The position numbers and the translations under genes were made by a program. Below the pieces are notes generated by a model. It did no database searches, was not told where the DNA came from, and worked only from the letters and a program-made list of their open reading frames with translations. Below are positions 41,902 through 50,574 of a DNA stretch of 64,000 nt, piece after piece; positions within the stretch are counted from its first letter, which is position 1; each line of letters begins with the position of its first letter. This DNA comes from Rhizobium sp. BK650 (GTDB lineage Bacteria > Pseudomonadota > Alphaproteobacteria > Rhizobiales > Rhizobiaceae). The DNA is taken from the NCBI RefSeq assembly GCF_014195325.1, contig NZ_JACIBK010000008.1:124001-188000 (forward strand), given 5' to 3'.

Positions 41902-44886
41902 ATGGCACGGCAAGAAGCCAACGAGCAATTTCAGATCACCTCGTTTCTGGATGGCGCTAATGCTGCCTATATCGAGCAGCTCTACGCCCGTTATGAAGAC
42001 GATCCCAACTCGGTCGACGATCAGTGGCGGTCCTTCTTCAAGGCGCTGGAAGACAATCCCGACGATGTGAAGAAGGCGGCCAAGGGCGCTTCCTGGCGCA
42101 AGAAGAACTGGCCGTTGCAAGCAAGCGGCGATCTCGTCTCGGCGCTCGACGGCGACTGGGGCATCGTCGAAAAGGTTATCGAAACCAAGGTGAAGGCGAA
42201 GGCCGAAGCCGCCGGCCAGCCGGCAGGCGCCGCCGACGTGCTGCAGGCGACGCGCGATTCCGTTCGTGCCATCATGATGATCCGTGCCTATCGCATGCGC
42301 GGCCACCTGCACGCCAAGCTCGATCCGCTCGGTATTGCCGCTCCGGTTGAGGATTATCACGAGCTTTCGCCGGAAAATTACGGTTTCACCTCTGCCGATT
42401 ACGATCGCAAGATCTTCATCGACAACGTGCTCGGCCTCGAATACGCGACCATCCGCGAGATGATCGAGATCCTCGAGCGCACCTATTGCTCGACCCTCGG
42501 CGTCGAATTCATGCACATCTCCAATCCGGAAGAAAAGGCGTGGATCCAGGCGCGCATCGAAGGTCCGGACAAGGGTGTTGCCTTCTCGGCTGAAGGCAAG
42601 AAGGCGATCCTCGCCAAGCTGGTCGAAGCCGAAGGTTACGAACAGTTCCTCGATGTCAAGTTCAAGGGCACCAAGCGCTTCGGCCTCGATGGCGGCGAAT
42701 CGCTAATCCCGGCGCTCGAACAGATCCTGAAGCGCGGTGGTTCTCTCGGCCTCAAGGAAGCCGTGTTCGGCATGGCCCATCGCGGTCGTCTGAATGTGCT
42801 CTCCCAGGTCATGGGCAAGCCGCACCGCGCTATCTTCCACGAGTTCAAGGGCGGTTCCTACGCACCCGACGAGGTCGAGGGTTCCGGCGACGTGAAGTAT
42901 CATCTGGGTGCTTCCTCCGACCGCGAATTCGACGGCAACAAGGTGCACGTCTCGCTGACGGCGAACCCCTCGCACCTCGAAATCGTCGACCCTGTCGTCA
43001 TGGGCAAGGCTCGCGCCAAACAGGACATGAGCGCCACCGTCTGGGACGGTGACATCATTCCGTTGTCCGAACGCTCCAAGGTTCTTCCGCTTCTGATCCA
43101 CGGGGATGCAGCTTTCGCCGGCCAGGGCGTCATTGCTGAAATCCTCGGCTTGTCGGGGCTGCGCGGCCATCGTGTCGCCGGCACGATGCATGTTATCATC
43201 AACAACCAGATCGGCTTCACCACGAATCCGGCCTTCTCGCGCTCGTCGCCCTATCCGTCCGACGTTGCGAAGATGATCGAAGCGCCGATCCTGCACGTCA
43301 ACGGCGACGATCCCGAAGCCGTCGTCTATGCCGCGAAGATCGCGACGGAATTCCGCATGAAGTTCCACAAGCCTGTCGTGCTCGACATGTTCTGCTACCG
43401 TCGCTATGGCCATAACGAAGGCGATGAACCATCCTTCACGCAGCCGAAGATGTACAAGGTTATCCGCGGCCACAAGACGGTCCTGCAGCTCTATGCAGAC
43501 CGTCTCGTCCGCGAGGGCCTCGTCACCGATGGCGAAGTCGAAAAAATGAAGGCTGACTGGCGCGCGCATCTCGAGCAGGAATTCGAGGCCGGCCAGCACT
43601 ATAAGCCGAACAAGGCTGACTGGCTGGACGGTGAATGGTCCGGTCTTCGGACCGCAGACAATGCCGACGAGCAACGCCGCGGCAAGACTGCTGTGCCGAT
43701 GAAGACACTCAAGGATATCGGCCGCAAGCTGTCCGAAATTCCCGATGGGTTCAACGCGCACCGCACCATCCAGCGTTTCATGGAAAACCGTGCCAATATG
43801 ATCCAGAGTGGCGAAGGCCTCGACTGGGCGATGGCGGAAGCACTCGCTTTCGGCTCGCTTTGCGTCGAAGGCCACAAGATCCGCCTTTCCGGTCAGGATT
43901 GCGAGCGCGGCACTTTCTCGCAGCGTCATTCGGTTCTCTACGATCAGGAAACGGAAGAGCGTTACATTCCGCTGGCAAACCTGTCGCCGACGCAGGGCCG
44001 TTACGAAGTCATCAACTCGATGCTTTCGGAAGAAGCCGTTCTCGGCTTCGAATACGGCTACTCGTTGGCCCGCCCGAATGCGTTGACACTCTGGGAAGCC
44101 CAGTTCGGCGACTTCGCAAACGGTGCCCAGGTCGTCTTCGACCAGTTCATCTCGTCAGGCGAGCGCAAGTGGCTGCGTATGTCGGGTCTCGTCTGCCTGT
44201 TGCCGCACGGTTATGAAGGTCAGGGTCCCGAACACTCGTCCGCCCGTCTGGAGCGCTATCTCCAACTCTGTGCGGAAGACAACATGCAGGTCGCCAACGT
44301 TACGACGCCGGCGAACTATTTCCATATCCTGCGCCGTCAGCTGAAGCGTGACTTCCGCAAGCCGCTGATCCTGATGACGCCAAAGTCGCTGCTGCGCCAC
44401 AAGCGTGCCGTATCGACGCTTGCGGAATTGGCCGGCGAATCTTCCTTCCATCGTCTCCTTTGGGACGATGCCGAGGTCATCAAAGACGGGCCGATCAAGC
44501 TGCAGAAGGACGCCAAGATCCGTCGCGTCGTCATCTGCACCGGCAAGGTCTATTACGACCTGCTGGAAGAGCGCGAAAAGCGCGGCATCGACGACATCTA
44601 CCTTCTGCGCATCGAGCAGCTCTATCCGTTCCCGGCCAAGGCGCTCATCAACGAGTTGTCCCGCTTCCGCAACGCCGAGATGGTCTGGTGCCAGGAAGAG
44701 CCGAAGAACATGGGCGCATGGTCGTTCATTGACCCGTATCTGGAATGGGTCCTTGCCCATATCGACGCGAAGTACCAGCGCGTTCGTTACACGGGCCGTC
44801 CCGCAGCCGCTTCGCCGGCAACGGGCCTGATGTCCAAGCATCTGTCGCAGCTCGCCGCGTTCCTCGAGGATGCGCTGGGCGGCTAA
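41902..44886 (+). CDS. sucA: 2-oxoglutarate dehydrogenase E1 component
   Basis: A 994-residue thiamine diphosphate enzyme that decarboxylates 2-oxoglutarate. The N-terminal FLDGANAAYIEQLY segment that docks E2, the HRGRLNVL and GDAAFAGQG diphosphate-binding regions, and the C-terminal RIEQLYPFP are typical. The start was set at MARQEAN, where family similarity begins; the open frame continues 35 codons upstream through the leader. The only strong ribosome site, AGGAGG at 41871-41876, is 25 bases from this ATG, but folding of the hairpin at 41876-41893 would leave eight bases. Confidence 0.97.
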   Translation: MARQEANEQFQITSFLDGANAAYIEQLYARYEDDPNSVDDQWRSFFKALEDNPDDVKKAAKGASWRKKNWPLQASGDLVSALDGDWGIVEKVIETKVKAKAEAAGQPAGAADVLQATRDSVRAIMMIRAYRMRGHLHAKLDPLGIAAPVEDYHELSPENYGFTSADYDRKIFIDNVLGLEYATIREMIEILERTYCSTLGVEFMHISNPEEKAWIQARIEGPDKGVAFSAEGKKAILAKLVEAEGYEQFLDVKFKGTKRFGLDGGESLIPALEQILKRGGSLGLKEAVFGMAHRGRLNVLSQVMGKPHRAIFHEFKGGSYAPDEVEGSGDVKYHLGASSDREFDGNKVHVSLTANPSHLEIVDPVVMGKARAKQDMSATVWDGDIIPLSERSKVLPLLIHGDAAFAGQGVIAEILGLSGLRGHRVAGTMHVIINNQIGFTTNPAFSRSSPYPSDVAKMIEAPILHVNGDDPEAVVYAAKIATEFRMKFHKPVVLDMFCYRRYGHNEGDEPSFTQPKMYKVIRGHKTVLQLYADRLVREGLVTDGEVEKMKADWRAHLEQEFEAGQHYKPNKADWLDGEWSGLRTADNADEQRRGKTAVPMKTLKDIGRKLSEIPDGFNAHRTIQRFMENRANMIQSGEGLDWAMAEALAFGSLCVEGHKIRLSGQDCERGTFSQRHSVLYDQETEERYIPLANLSPTQGRYEVINSMLSEEAVLGFEYGYSLARPNALTLWEAQFGDFANGAQVVFDQFISSGERKWLRMSGLVCLLPHGYEGQGPEHSSARLERYLQLCAEDNMQVANVTTPANYFHILRRQLKRDFRKPLILMTPKSLLRHKRAVSTLAELAGESSFHRLLWDDAEVIKDGPIKLQKDAKIRRVVICTGKVYYDLLEEREKRGIDDIYLLRIEQLYPFPAKALINELSRFRNAEMVWCQEEPKNMGAWSFIDPYLEWVLAHIDAKYQRVRYTGRPAAASPATGLMSKHLSQLAAFLEDALGG

Positions 44887-44901
44887 CCAAAGGGGGACGC
44901 G

Positions 44902-45219
44902 ATGGCATATTTCTTCATGAGACTCGTGCCGCCGCGCCCGACATTCCCGCATGACGGGACCGGGGAGGAAATGGCGGCGATGAAGCGCCATGCCGAATAT
45001 TGGCACCAGCACGCCCTTGCGGGATCGGCGATTGCCGTCGGTCCCGTCTTCGAGGCTGGAGGGGCTTTCGGCATTGCGGTCGTCGAGGTTGCGGATCAGG
45101 CGGCAGCCAAGGCGCTTGCCGACGCGGACCCGATCATCACTTCCAGCTTCGGTTTCCGTTTCGATATCTCCCCAATGCCCTCAATCATTCTCCGGCCGCA
45201 GACCGGGACCGCTATCTAA
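44902..45219 (+). CDS. YciI-family protein in the suc cluster
   Basis: A 105-residue protein of the YCII domain type: FFMRLVPPRPTFPHDGT, then the HAEYWHQHALAGSAIAVGPVFEAGGAFG core and the DPIITSSFGFRFDISPM segment. The family His is present. It is longer at the N terminus than the YciI protein at 29957, and the two are only distantly alike. AGGGGGA precedes the ATG. It sits between sucA (15-base gap) and sucB (31-base gap), so it is expressed with 2-oxoglutarate dehydrogenase; what it does there is unknown. Confidence 0.8.
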   Translation: MAYFFMRLVPPRPTFPHDGTGEEMAAMKRHAEYWHQHALAGSAIAVGPVFEAGGAFGIAVVEVADQAAAKALADADPIITSSFGFRFDISPMPSIILRPQTGTAI

Positions 45220-45250
45220 CACGATAACAAGCACAATCAGGATTTGAACA

Positions 45251-46507
45251 ATGGCCACAGAAATCCGCGTTCCAACACTCGGTGAATCCGTCAGCGAGGC
45301 AACCGTCGGCACCTGGTTCAAGAAGGTCGGCGACGCCGTGAAGGCTGACGAACCCGTTCTCGAGCTTGAAACCGACAAGGTGACCATCGAAGTTCCGGCC
45401 CCGGCTTCCGGCACGCTTTCGGAAATCGTTGCTCAGGCTGGCGAGACGGTTGGCCTCGGCGCGCTTCTCGGCCAGATCGCTGCAGGTGCGGCTGCCGCTG
45501 CTGCTCCTGCTGCCGCAGCTCCGGCAGCAGCAACCGCGGCTCCGGCCCCGACGCCTGCTGCGCCTGCCGCATCGGCTGCTGCCGCTGCTACTCCGTCCGC
45601 TTCCGTCTCGTCCATGCCGCCGGCTCCGGCTGCTGCAAAGATGCTTGCAGAAAACAACCTCTCGGCCGATCAGGTCGATGGCAGCGGCAAGCGCGGCCAG
45701 GTCCTGAAGGGTGATGTCATTGCTGCAGTCGCCAAGGCTGCCGCAGCACCGGCGGCTGCGCCTGTTGCGCCTGTTGCAGCGCGCGGTCCGTCGACGGTGG
45801 AAGACGCCGCTCGCGAAGAGCGCGTGAAGATGACGCGCCTGCGCCAGACGATCGCCAAGCGCCTCAAGGATGCACAGAACACGGCCGCCATGCTGACCAC
45901 CTATAACGAGGTGGACATGAAGGCCGTCATGGACCTGCGCAACAAGTATAAAGATGTCTTCGAAAAGAAGCATGGCGTGAAACTCGGCTTCATGGGCTTC
46001 TTCACCAAGGCTGTCACGCATGCGCTCAAGGAACTGCCGGCCGTCAACGCCGAGATTGACGGCACCGACATCATCTACAAGAACTACTGCCACGTCGGCA
46101 TGGCTGTCGGCACGGATAAGGGCCTTGTCGTCCCGGTCATCCGTGACGCCGACCAGATGTCGATCGCCGAAATCGAGAAGGAACTCGGCCGCCTTGCGAA
46201 GGCAGCCCGCGACGGTTCGCTCTCAATGGCCGAGATGCAGGGCGGCACTTTCACCATCACCAATGGCGGCGTCTACGGTTCGTTGATGTCCTCGCCGATC
46301 CTCAACGCCCCGCAGTCGGGCATCCTTGGCATGCACAAGATCCAGGAGCGTCCGGTTGCGATCGGGGGCCAGGTCGTCATCCGGCCGATGATGTATCTGG
46401 CGCTTTCCTACGATCACCGCATCGTGGACGGCAAGGAAGCCGTGACCTTCCTCGTGCGCGTCAAGGAAAGCCTGGAAGATCCGGAACGTCTGGTTCTGGA
46501 CCTCTAA
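45251..46507 (+). CDS. sucB: dihydrolipoyllysine succinyltransferase, E2 of 2-oxoglutarate dehydrogenase
   Basis: A 418-residue core subunit. The lipoyl domain has the modified Lys in ETDKVTIEV (residue 43 area); an Ala/Pro-rich linker follows at about 77-120; the peripheral subunit-binding domain includes DQVDGSGKRGQVLKGDV; and the catalytic domain ends with SYDHRIVDGKEAV, carrying the active His and Asp. All domains are intact. The repetitive linker DNA (GCTGCT/GCCGCA codons) explains several spurious open frames in this segment. Confidence 0.98.
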   Translation: MATEIRVPTLGESVSEATVGTWFKKVGDAVKADEPVLELETDKVTIEVPAPASGTLSEIVAQAGETVGLGALLGQIAAGAAAAAAPAAAAPAAATAAPAPTPAAPAASAAAAATPSASVSSMPPAPAAAKMLAENNLSADQVDGSGKRGQVLKGDVIAAVAKAAAAPAAAPVAPVAARGPSTVEDAAREERVKMTRLRQTIAKRLKDAQNTAAMLTTYNEVDMKAVMDLRNKYKDVFEKKHGVKLGFMGFFTKAVTHALKELPAVNAEIDGTDIIYKNYCHVGMAVGTDKGLVVPVIRDADQMSIAEIEKELGRLAKAARDGSLSMAEMQGGTFTITNGGVYGSLMSSPILNAPQSGILGMHKIQERPVAIGGQVVIRPMMYLALSYDHRIVDGKEAVTFLVRVKESLEDPERLVLDL

Positions 46508-46522
46508 GCGGAGCGATCTGCC

Positions 46523-47263
46523 ATGCGAGACCGGATCATGCGAGCGGCGGGCGCAGTATTCTGCGCCACGACTGCCTTCATCCCGGTCTCGGCTTTTGCC
46601 TTTGATGTGAACAAGGCGAGCAGCAATTTCGACCTCGTGTCGCTCAGCGATGCGGAGCTTTCGGCACGCTCCATCAAGACCGTCGACATGGGCAATGTCG
46701 AGCTCACCTCGGGCCGTATCGTTGCCGCCGATCCCCTGGCACAGCCGGACCGGCCGGCATTGGCAAAAACGGTTCCTGCCGGCGAGTATCCGGTGCGGCT
46801 CTATGAGGCGTTCGGACGGGTTGCGGCTGCAAGCATGCGCTTTGCCGAGGGCAAGCCCGATCATTGGGAGCTTGCGACCGTTCCCGGTCAGGACGTAGCT
46901 ACGCTGAGGGATGACGAGATTTTCGGCTACCCCGTCGATGCAGGCCTCGGCAGCTACATGGATGCCGACACGCTCGATCTGATCGGGGAGCGCGAGCAGC
47001 AGGTACAGGTTCAGAAGCCCGATTCCGACGCGAATTATTATGACGACGTGCTCGCCCCGGAGCTCGATGGCAACAAGGGTGTCTATGCCTTGCACCGGCC
47101 GGTGGCCGGCAAGAAGGGCAATGTCGCGATCTTCTGGAGCGGCTCGGGCGACGGCTTCTATCCAGTCTTCTGGGGTATGGACAAAGACGAGCATCCACTG
47201 GTGCTGCTGACGGATTTCCAGGTCATCAAGAACGCTGACGGGCGCAGAAAGCCGAGCCTATAA
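46523..47263 (+). CDS. DUF4241-like secreted protein
   Basis: A 246-residue protein with a probable signal peptide (hydrophobic to about residue 26, ending AFA). The C-terminal half has GNVAIFWSGSGDGFYPVFWG followed by LVLLTDFQVI, which is the pattern I associate with DUF4241 proteins; the N-terminal half has a repeated-strand look (TVPAGEYPVRLYEAFG). The function is unknown. The gene begins 15 bases after sucB and ends in TAATG overlapping a possible start of the next gene. Confidence 0.65.
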   Translation: MRDRIMRAAGAVFCATTAFIPVSAFAFDVNKASSNFDLVSLSDAELSARSIKTVDMGNVELTSGRIVAADPLAQPDRPALAKTVPAGEYPVRLYEAFGRVAAASMRFAEGKPDHWELATVPGQDVATLRDDEIFGYPVDAGLGSYMDADTLDLIGEREQQVQVQKPDSDANYYDDVLAPELDGNKGVYALHRPVAGKKGNVAIFWSGSGDGFYPVFWGMDKDEHPLVLLTDFQVIKNADGRRKPSL

Positions 47264-47277
47264 TGGGTGGGGAACAT

Positions 47278-47790
47278 ATGGCGATAAAACGGAAAGGTCT
47301 GGCAGCGATCGTGATGGCCGCACTGTCCTGGGTGCCGGTTTCCGCCATCGCTGCCGAGTGCAAGCAGGCCAGCGCGATCTATAGAGATCGTGACGGTGCC
47401 TATGAACTGCGCTTCTCGCCGATTACCTCCGAGGCCATGGCCTCGACCCATCAGTTCAAGCTCAGCGCGTTGAAGAGCCCTGTCGTCATGAATGGTTATG
47501 TCATGTCCTCTGACGATCCGGAGCGAACTATGGGTATGGTGATGTTCAACTGCCCGGATGGCGATGTCACCGGCGCCGATCTCGATGCCTGCATGGTCTG
47601 GCAGGGTTTCGTCTATCGCGCAAGCGCTGGTGGAGGGCTCGACAATCTTCAGTCCGGGGACAGCCCGGCGGCGGAAAAGATCGTCTTTCCCGGCCTCGGC
47701 CCGGCGATACGCCAGTCTTCAGCTTGGGGTGACGGCAAGGCAAAGGTCGCGCCGTGGGATGTCCTCGATTTCAAAGGATGCGCACAATGA
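47278..47790 (+). CDS. hypothetical secreted protein
   Basis: A 170-residue exported protein of unknown family. The signal peptide ends at IAA near residue 23; the mature part has three cysteines, one just after cleavage (AECKQAS), one in the FNCPDGDV segment, and one in DACMVW, plus one at the C terminus (KGCAQ). A GGTGGGGAA site precedes the ATG at 47278; an earlier ATG at 47263 overlaps the previous stop and is possible. Its own end overlaps the SDR start in ATGA. It probably works with the DUF4241-like protein. Confidence 0.65.
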   Translation: MAIKRKGLAAIVMAALSWVPVSAIAAECKQASAIYRDRDGAYELRFSPITSEAMASTHQFKLSALKSPVVMNGYVMSSDDPERTMGMVMFNCPDGDVTGADLDACMVWQGFVYRASAGGGLDNLQSGDSPAAEKIVFPGLGPAIRQSSAWGDGKAKVAPWDVLDFKGCAQ

Positions 47791-48539
47791 CTGATGGTCC
47801 CGTTCTGCTCGTGACCGGCGGCAGCCGCGGCATTGGTGCTGCCGCGTGCTTGGTTGCCGCCCGCCATGGCTGGCGTGTCGCCGTGAACTACGCCTCTAAT
47901 GAGGCTGCGGCAAATGTCGTCGTTTCGGAGATCAAGAAGGCCGGCGGCGACGCGATCGCCATCAAGGGCGACGTCGGCAATGCCGCCGATATCGTCTCGA
48001 TTTTCGAGGCGGTCGACAAACATTTCGGGCGGCTGGACGGGCTGGTGAACAATGCCGGTATCGTCGATTACACCGCGCGTGTTGATGAAATGTCGGCTGA
48101 GCGCCTTGAGCGGATGATGCGGATCAACGTGACCGGTTCCATCCTTTGCGCCGGCGAGGCGGTGCGGCGCATGTCGACCGCGCATGGTGGGCAGGGCGGC
48201 GCGATCGTCAACATCTCCTCCATGGCCGCAGTGCTCGGCGGGCCCGCGCAATATGTCGACTATGCCGCCTCCAAGGCAGCCATCGATGCTTTAACCGTTG
48301 GACTTTCCAAAGAAGTCGCGGCTGAAGGCATCAGGGTGAATGCGATCCGGCCCGGCATCATCGAAACGGATATTCATGCCTCCGGCGGACAACCGGACAG
48401 GCCGAAAGAAATGGCGTCATCGATCCCGATGAAGCGAGCCGGGCAGGCGGAAGAAGTAGCCGATGCGATCGTCTATCTGCTTTCGCCTTCGGCATCTTAC
48501 ATAACAGGCGCGATCCTCAATGTGAGCGGCGGGCGCTAG
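47787..48539 (+). CDS. SDR-family oxidoreductase
   Basis: A 250-residue classical short-chain dehydrogenase. The TGGSRGIG cofactor motif is at residues 10-17, NNAG near 89, the catalytic Ser in NISSMAA and the Tyr-Lys pair in YAASK. The C-terminal ITGAILNVSGGR is the common FabG-like ending. The substrate is not predictable. The ATG overlaps the stop of the secreted-protein gene, and lpdA follows after 24 bases, so it is an inserted member of the sucAB-lpdA cluster. Confidence 0.9.
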   Translation: MTDGPVLLVTGGSRGIGAAACLVAARHGWRVAVNYASNEAAANVVVSEIKKAGGDAIAIKGDVGNAADIVSIFEAVDKHFGRLDGLVNNAGIVDYTARVDEMSAERLERMMRINVTGSILCAGEAVRRMSTAHGGQGGAIVNISSMAAVLGGPAQYVDYAASKAAIDALTVGLSKEVAAEGIRVNAIRPGIIETDIHASGGQPDRPKEMASSIPMKRAGQAEEVADAIVYLLSPSASYITGAILNVSGGR

Positions 48540-48563
48540 TCAATAACGTAAAGGGAAAAAGCA

Positions 48564-49967
48564 ATGTCCTATGATGTGATTGTTATTGGAACCGGCCCTG
48601 GCGGCTATGTCGCGGCAATCAAGGCTGCCCAGCTTGGCCTGAAGGTCGCGGTTGTCGAGAAGCGCGCCACTTATGGCGGCACCTGCCTGAATGTCGGTTG
48701 CATTCCTTCCAAGGCGCTGCTGCATGCTTCCGAAATGTTCCACGCAACGCATCACATGGAAGAGCTTGGCATCGAAATAGCCGCTCCCAAGCTCAATCTT
48801 GAAAAGATGCTGGCGCATAAGGATGCGACGGTAAAGTCCAACGTCGACGGCGTTGCATTCCTGTTCAAGAAGAACAAGATTGAAGCTTTCCATGGTACTG
48901 GCAAGATCGTCTCTGCCGGCAAGGTTTCTGTGACCGCCGAAGACGGCACGGTTCAGGAAATCGAAGGCAAGAACATCGTCATCGCCACGGGTTCCGACGT
49001 CGCCGGCATTCCCGGCGTGAAGGTTGATATCGATGAGAAGATCATCGTGTCTTCCACCGGCGCCATTGCGCTGGAAAAGGTGCCGGAAACGATGATCGTC
49101 GTCGGCGGCGGTGTCATCGGCCTCGAGCTCGGCTCGGTTTGGTCGCGTCTCGGCGCCAAGGTTACCGTCATCGAATTCCTCGACAAGATTCTTGGCGCGA
49201 TGGATGCCGATGTGTCCAAGCAGTTCCAGCGCATGCTCGGCAAGCAAGGCGTCGACATCAAACTGAGTTCCAAGGTGACCGGCGTCGAAAAGGGCGACAA
49301 GGGCGCGAAGGTGACTTTCGAACCGGTGGCTGGCGGTGCTGCCCAGACGCTCGAAGCCGATGTCGTTCTGATCTCCACCGGCCGTATCCCCTACACGGCC
49401 GGCCTCGGTCTGGAGGAAGCCGGCGTCAAACTCGACAATCGTGGCCGCGTCGAGATCGACAGTCACTTCAAGACCAATGTCGAGGGCATCTACGCGATCG
49501 GCGACGTTGTAAAGGGGCCGATGCTGGCGCATAAGGCCGAAGACGAGGGCGTCGCGCTCGCCGAAATCCTCGCCGGCCAGCACGGCCATGTGAACTATGA
49601 CGTCATCCCGAGCGTCGTCTACACGCAGCCGGAGGTCGCGTCCGTCGGCAAGACAGAGGAGGAGCTGAAGGCCGCAGGCATCGCCTACAAGATCGGCAAG
49701 TTCCCGTTTTCGGCAAACGGCCGCGCCCGCGCCATGCTGGCGACGGATGGTTTCGTCAAAATCCTCTCCGATAAGGAAACGGATCGTGTGCTCGGCGGCC
49801 ATATCGTCGGCTTCGGCGCCGGCGAGATGATTCACGAGATCGCCGTGCTGATGGAATTCGGCGGATCGGCGGAAGATCTTGGTCGCACCTGCCATGCGCA
49901 TCCGACCATGTCGGAAGCCGTGAAGGAAGCTGCACTTGCCGCCTTCTTCAAGCCGATCCATATGTAA
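48564..49967 (+). CDS. lpdA: dihydrolipoyl dehydrogenase (E3)
   Basis: A 467-residue flavoprotein that reoxidises the lipoyl group of the 2-oxoglutarate dehydrogenase E2. The FAD motif GTGPGGYVAA is at residues 9-18, the redox-active disulfide is in GGTCLNVGCIPS, the NAD motif is VGGGVIGLELG, and the catalytic His-Glu pair lies in CHAHPTMSE near the C terminus. It ends the cluster, with a terminator after it. Confidence 0.98.
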   Translation: MSYDVIVIGTGPGGYVAAIKAAQLGLKVAVVEKRATYGGTCLNVGCIPSKALLHASEMFHATHHMEELGIEIAAPKLNLEKMLAHKDATVKSNVDGVAFLFKKNKIEAFHGTGKIVSAGKVSVTAEDGTVQEIEGKNIVIATGSDVAGIPGVKVDIDEKIIVSSTGAIALEKVPETMIVVGGGVIGLELGSVWSRLGAKVTVIEFLDKILGAMDADVSKQFQRMLGKQGVDIKLSSKVTGVEKGDKGAKVTFEPVAGGAAQTLEADVVLISTGRIPYTAGLGLEEAGVKLDNRGRVEIDSHFKTNVEGIYAIGDVVKGPMLAHKAEDEGVALAEILAGQHGHVNYDVIPSVVYTQPEVASVGKTEEELKAAGIAYKIGKFPFSANGRARAMLATDGFVKILSDKETDRVLGGHIVGFGAGEMIHEIAVLMEFGGSAEDLGRTCHAHPTMSEAVKEAALAAFFKPIHM

Positions 49968-49991
49968 GATTAAATATCAGCAATCATTTAT

Positions 49992-50028
49992 AATGCCGCT
50001 TGCCTTCGGGCCGGCGGCATTTTTATTT
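49992..50028 (+). terminator. intrinsic terminator after lpdA
   Basis: AATGCCG (49992-49998) pairs with CGGCATT (50015-50021) around a loop containing TTCG, and a TTTTATTT tail follows. It is 24 bases after the lpdA stop. Confidence 0.75.
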
Positions 50029-50068
50029 GTAGGCATGATGTGTTAACTATTTGACGAAAGACAAGAAA

Positions 50069-50569
50069 ATGGGTGATCGCGTCGTTATCAGCTACAGCCT
50101 CTCCCAACGGTTCCTTCATTGGGCGACCGTATTCCTGGTCCTTTTCAATCTTCTTTTGCCTGATGGCATGAACACCTGGCAGCGGCTTGTCCGCCATGGT
50201 GGCACGCCTTCGCCGGAACAGATCGCTTCGGCCAATATACACGCCTATGTCGGTATAGGAATCCTGCTGGTGACGATCCTCAGGCTCTGTCTGCGCTTTG
50301 TGCAGGGCGTGCCGCCTGAAACAGCAGGCGAGCCGGCGGTCTTTCGGCTCGCTGCGCGGCTGGCACATGCAAGTCTCTATCTGCTATTGCTCGCCTTACC
50401 AGCTTCAGGCATCGCAGTTTATTATCTTGGGATGGAAGCATTGAGCGCGCTGCATGCCGATATCCTGAAGGTCATCCTCTGGATTGTCATTTCTGCGCAT
50501 GTCCTTGGCGCGCTGGTTCACCAGTTTTACTGGAAGACCGACGTCTTGCGGCGCATGACCGTCGGTTAA
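50069..50569 (+). CDS. cytochrome b561 family protein
   Basis: A 166-residue membrane di-heme cytochrome with four hydrophobic segments. The heme-ligand histidines are in RFLHWATV (segment 1), NIHAYVG (segment 2), LAHASLY (segment 3) and SAHVLGALVHQF (segment 4). Such proteins move electrons from quinol to periplasmic acceptors or superoxide. The ATG at 50069 has an AAGACAAG site; a TTG six codons upstream is less likely. It stands alone and is convergent with the TraB/GumN gene. Confidence 0.9.
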   Translation: MGDRVVISYSLSQRFLHWATVFLVLFNLLLPDGMNTWQRLVRHGGTPSPEQIASANIHAYVGIGILLVTILRLCLRFVQGVPPETAGEPAVFRLAARLAHASLYLLLLALPASGIAVYYLGMEALSALHADILKVILWIVISAHVLGALVHQFYWKTDVLRRMTVG

Positions 50570-50574
50570 GGCCG

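Noticed and set aside
45429..45707. Alanine/arginine/leucine-rich frames overlapping the sucB linker
   Set aside because: They are frame-shifted readings of the repetitive Ala/Pro linker codons of the E2 subunit.
48540..49961. A 473-codon frame antisense to lpdA
   Set aside because: lpdA has all catalytic motifs; the antisense product has His/Asp-rich sequence typical of shadows and no motif.
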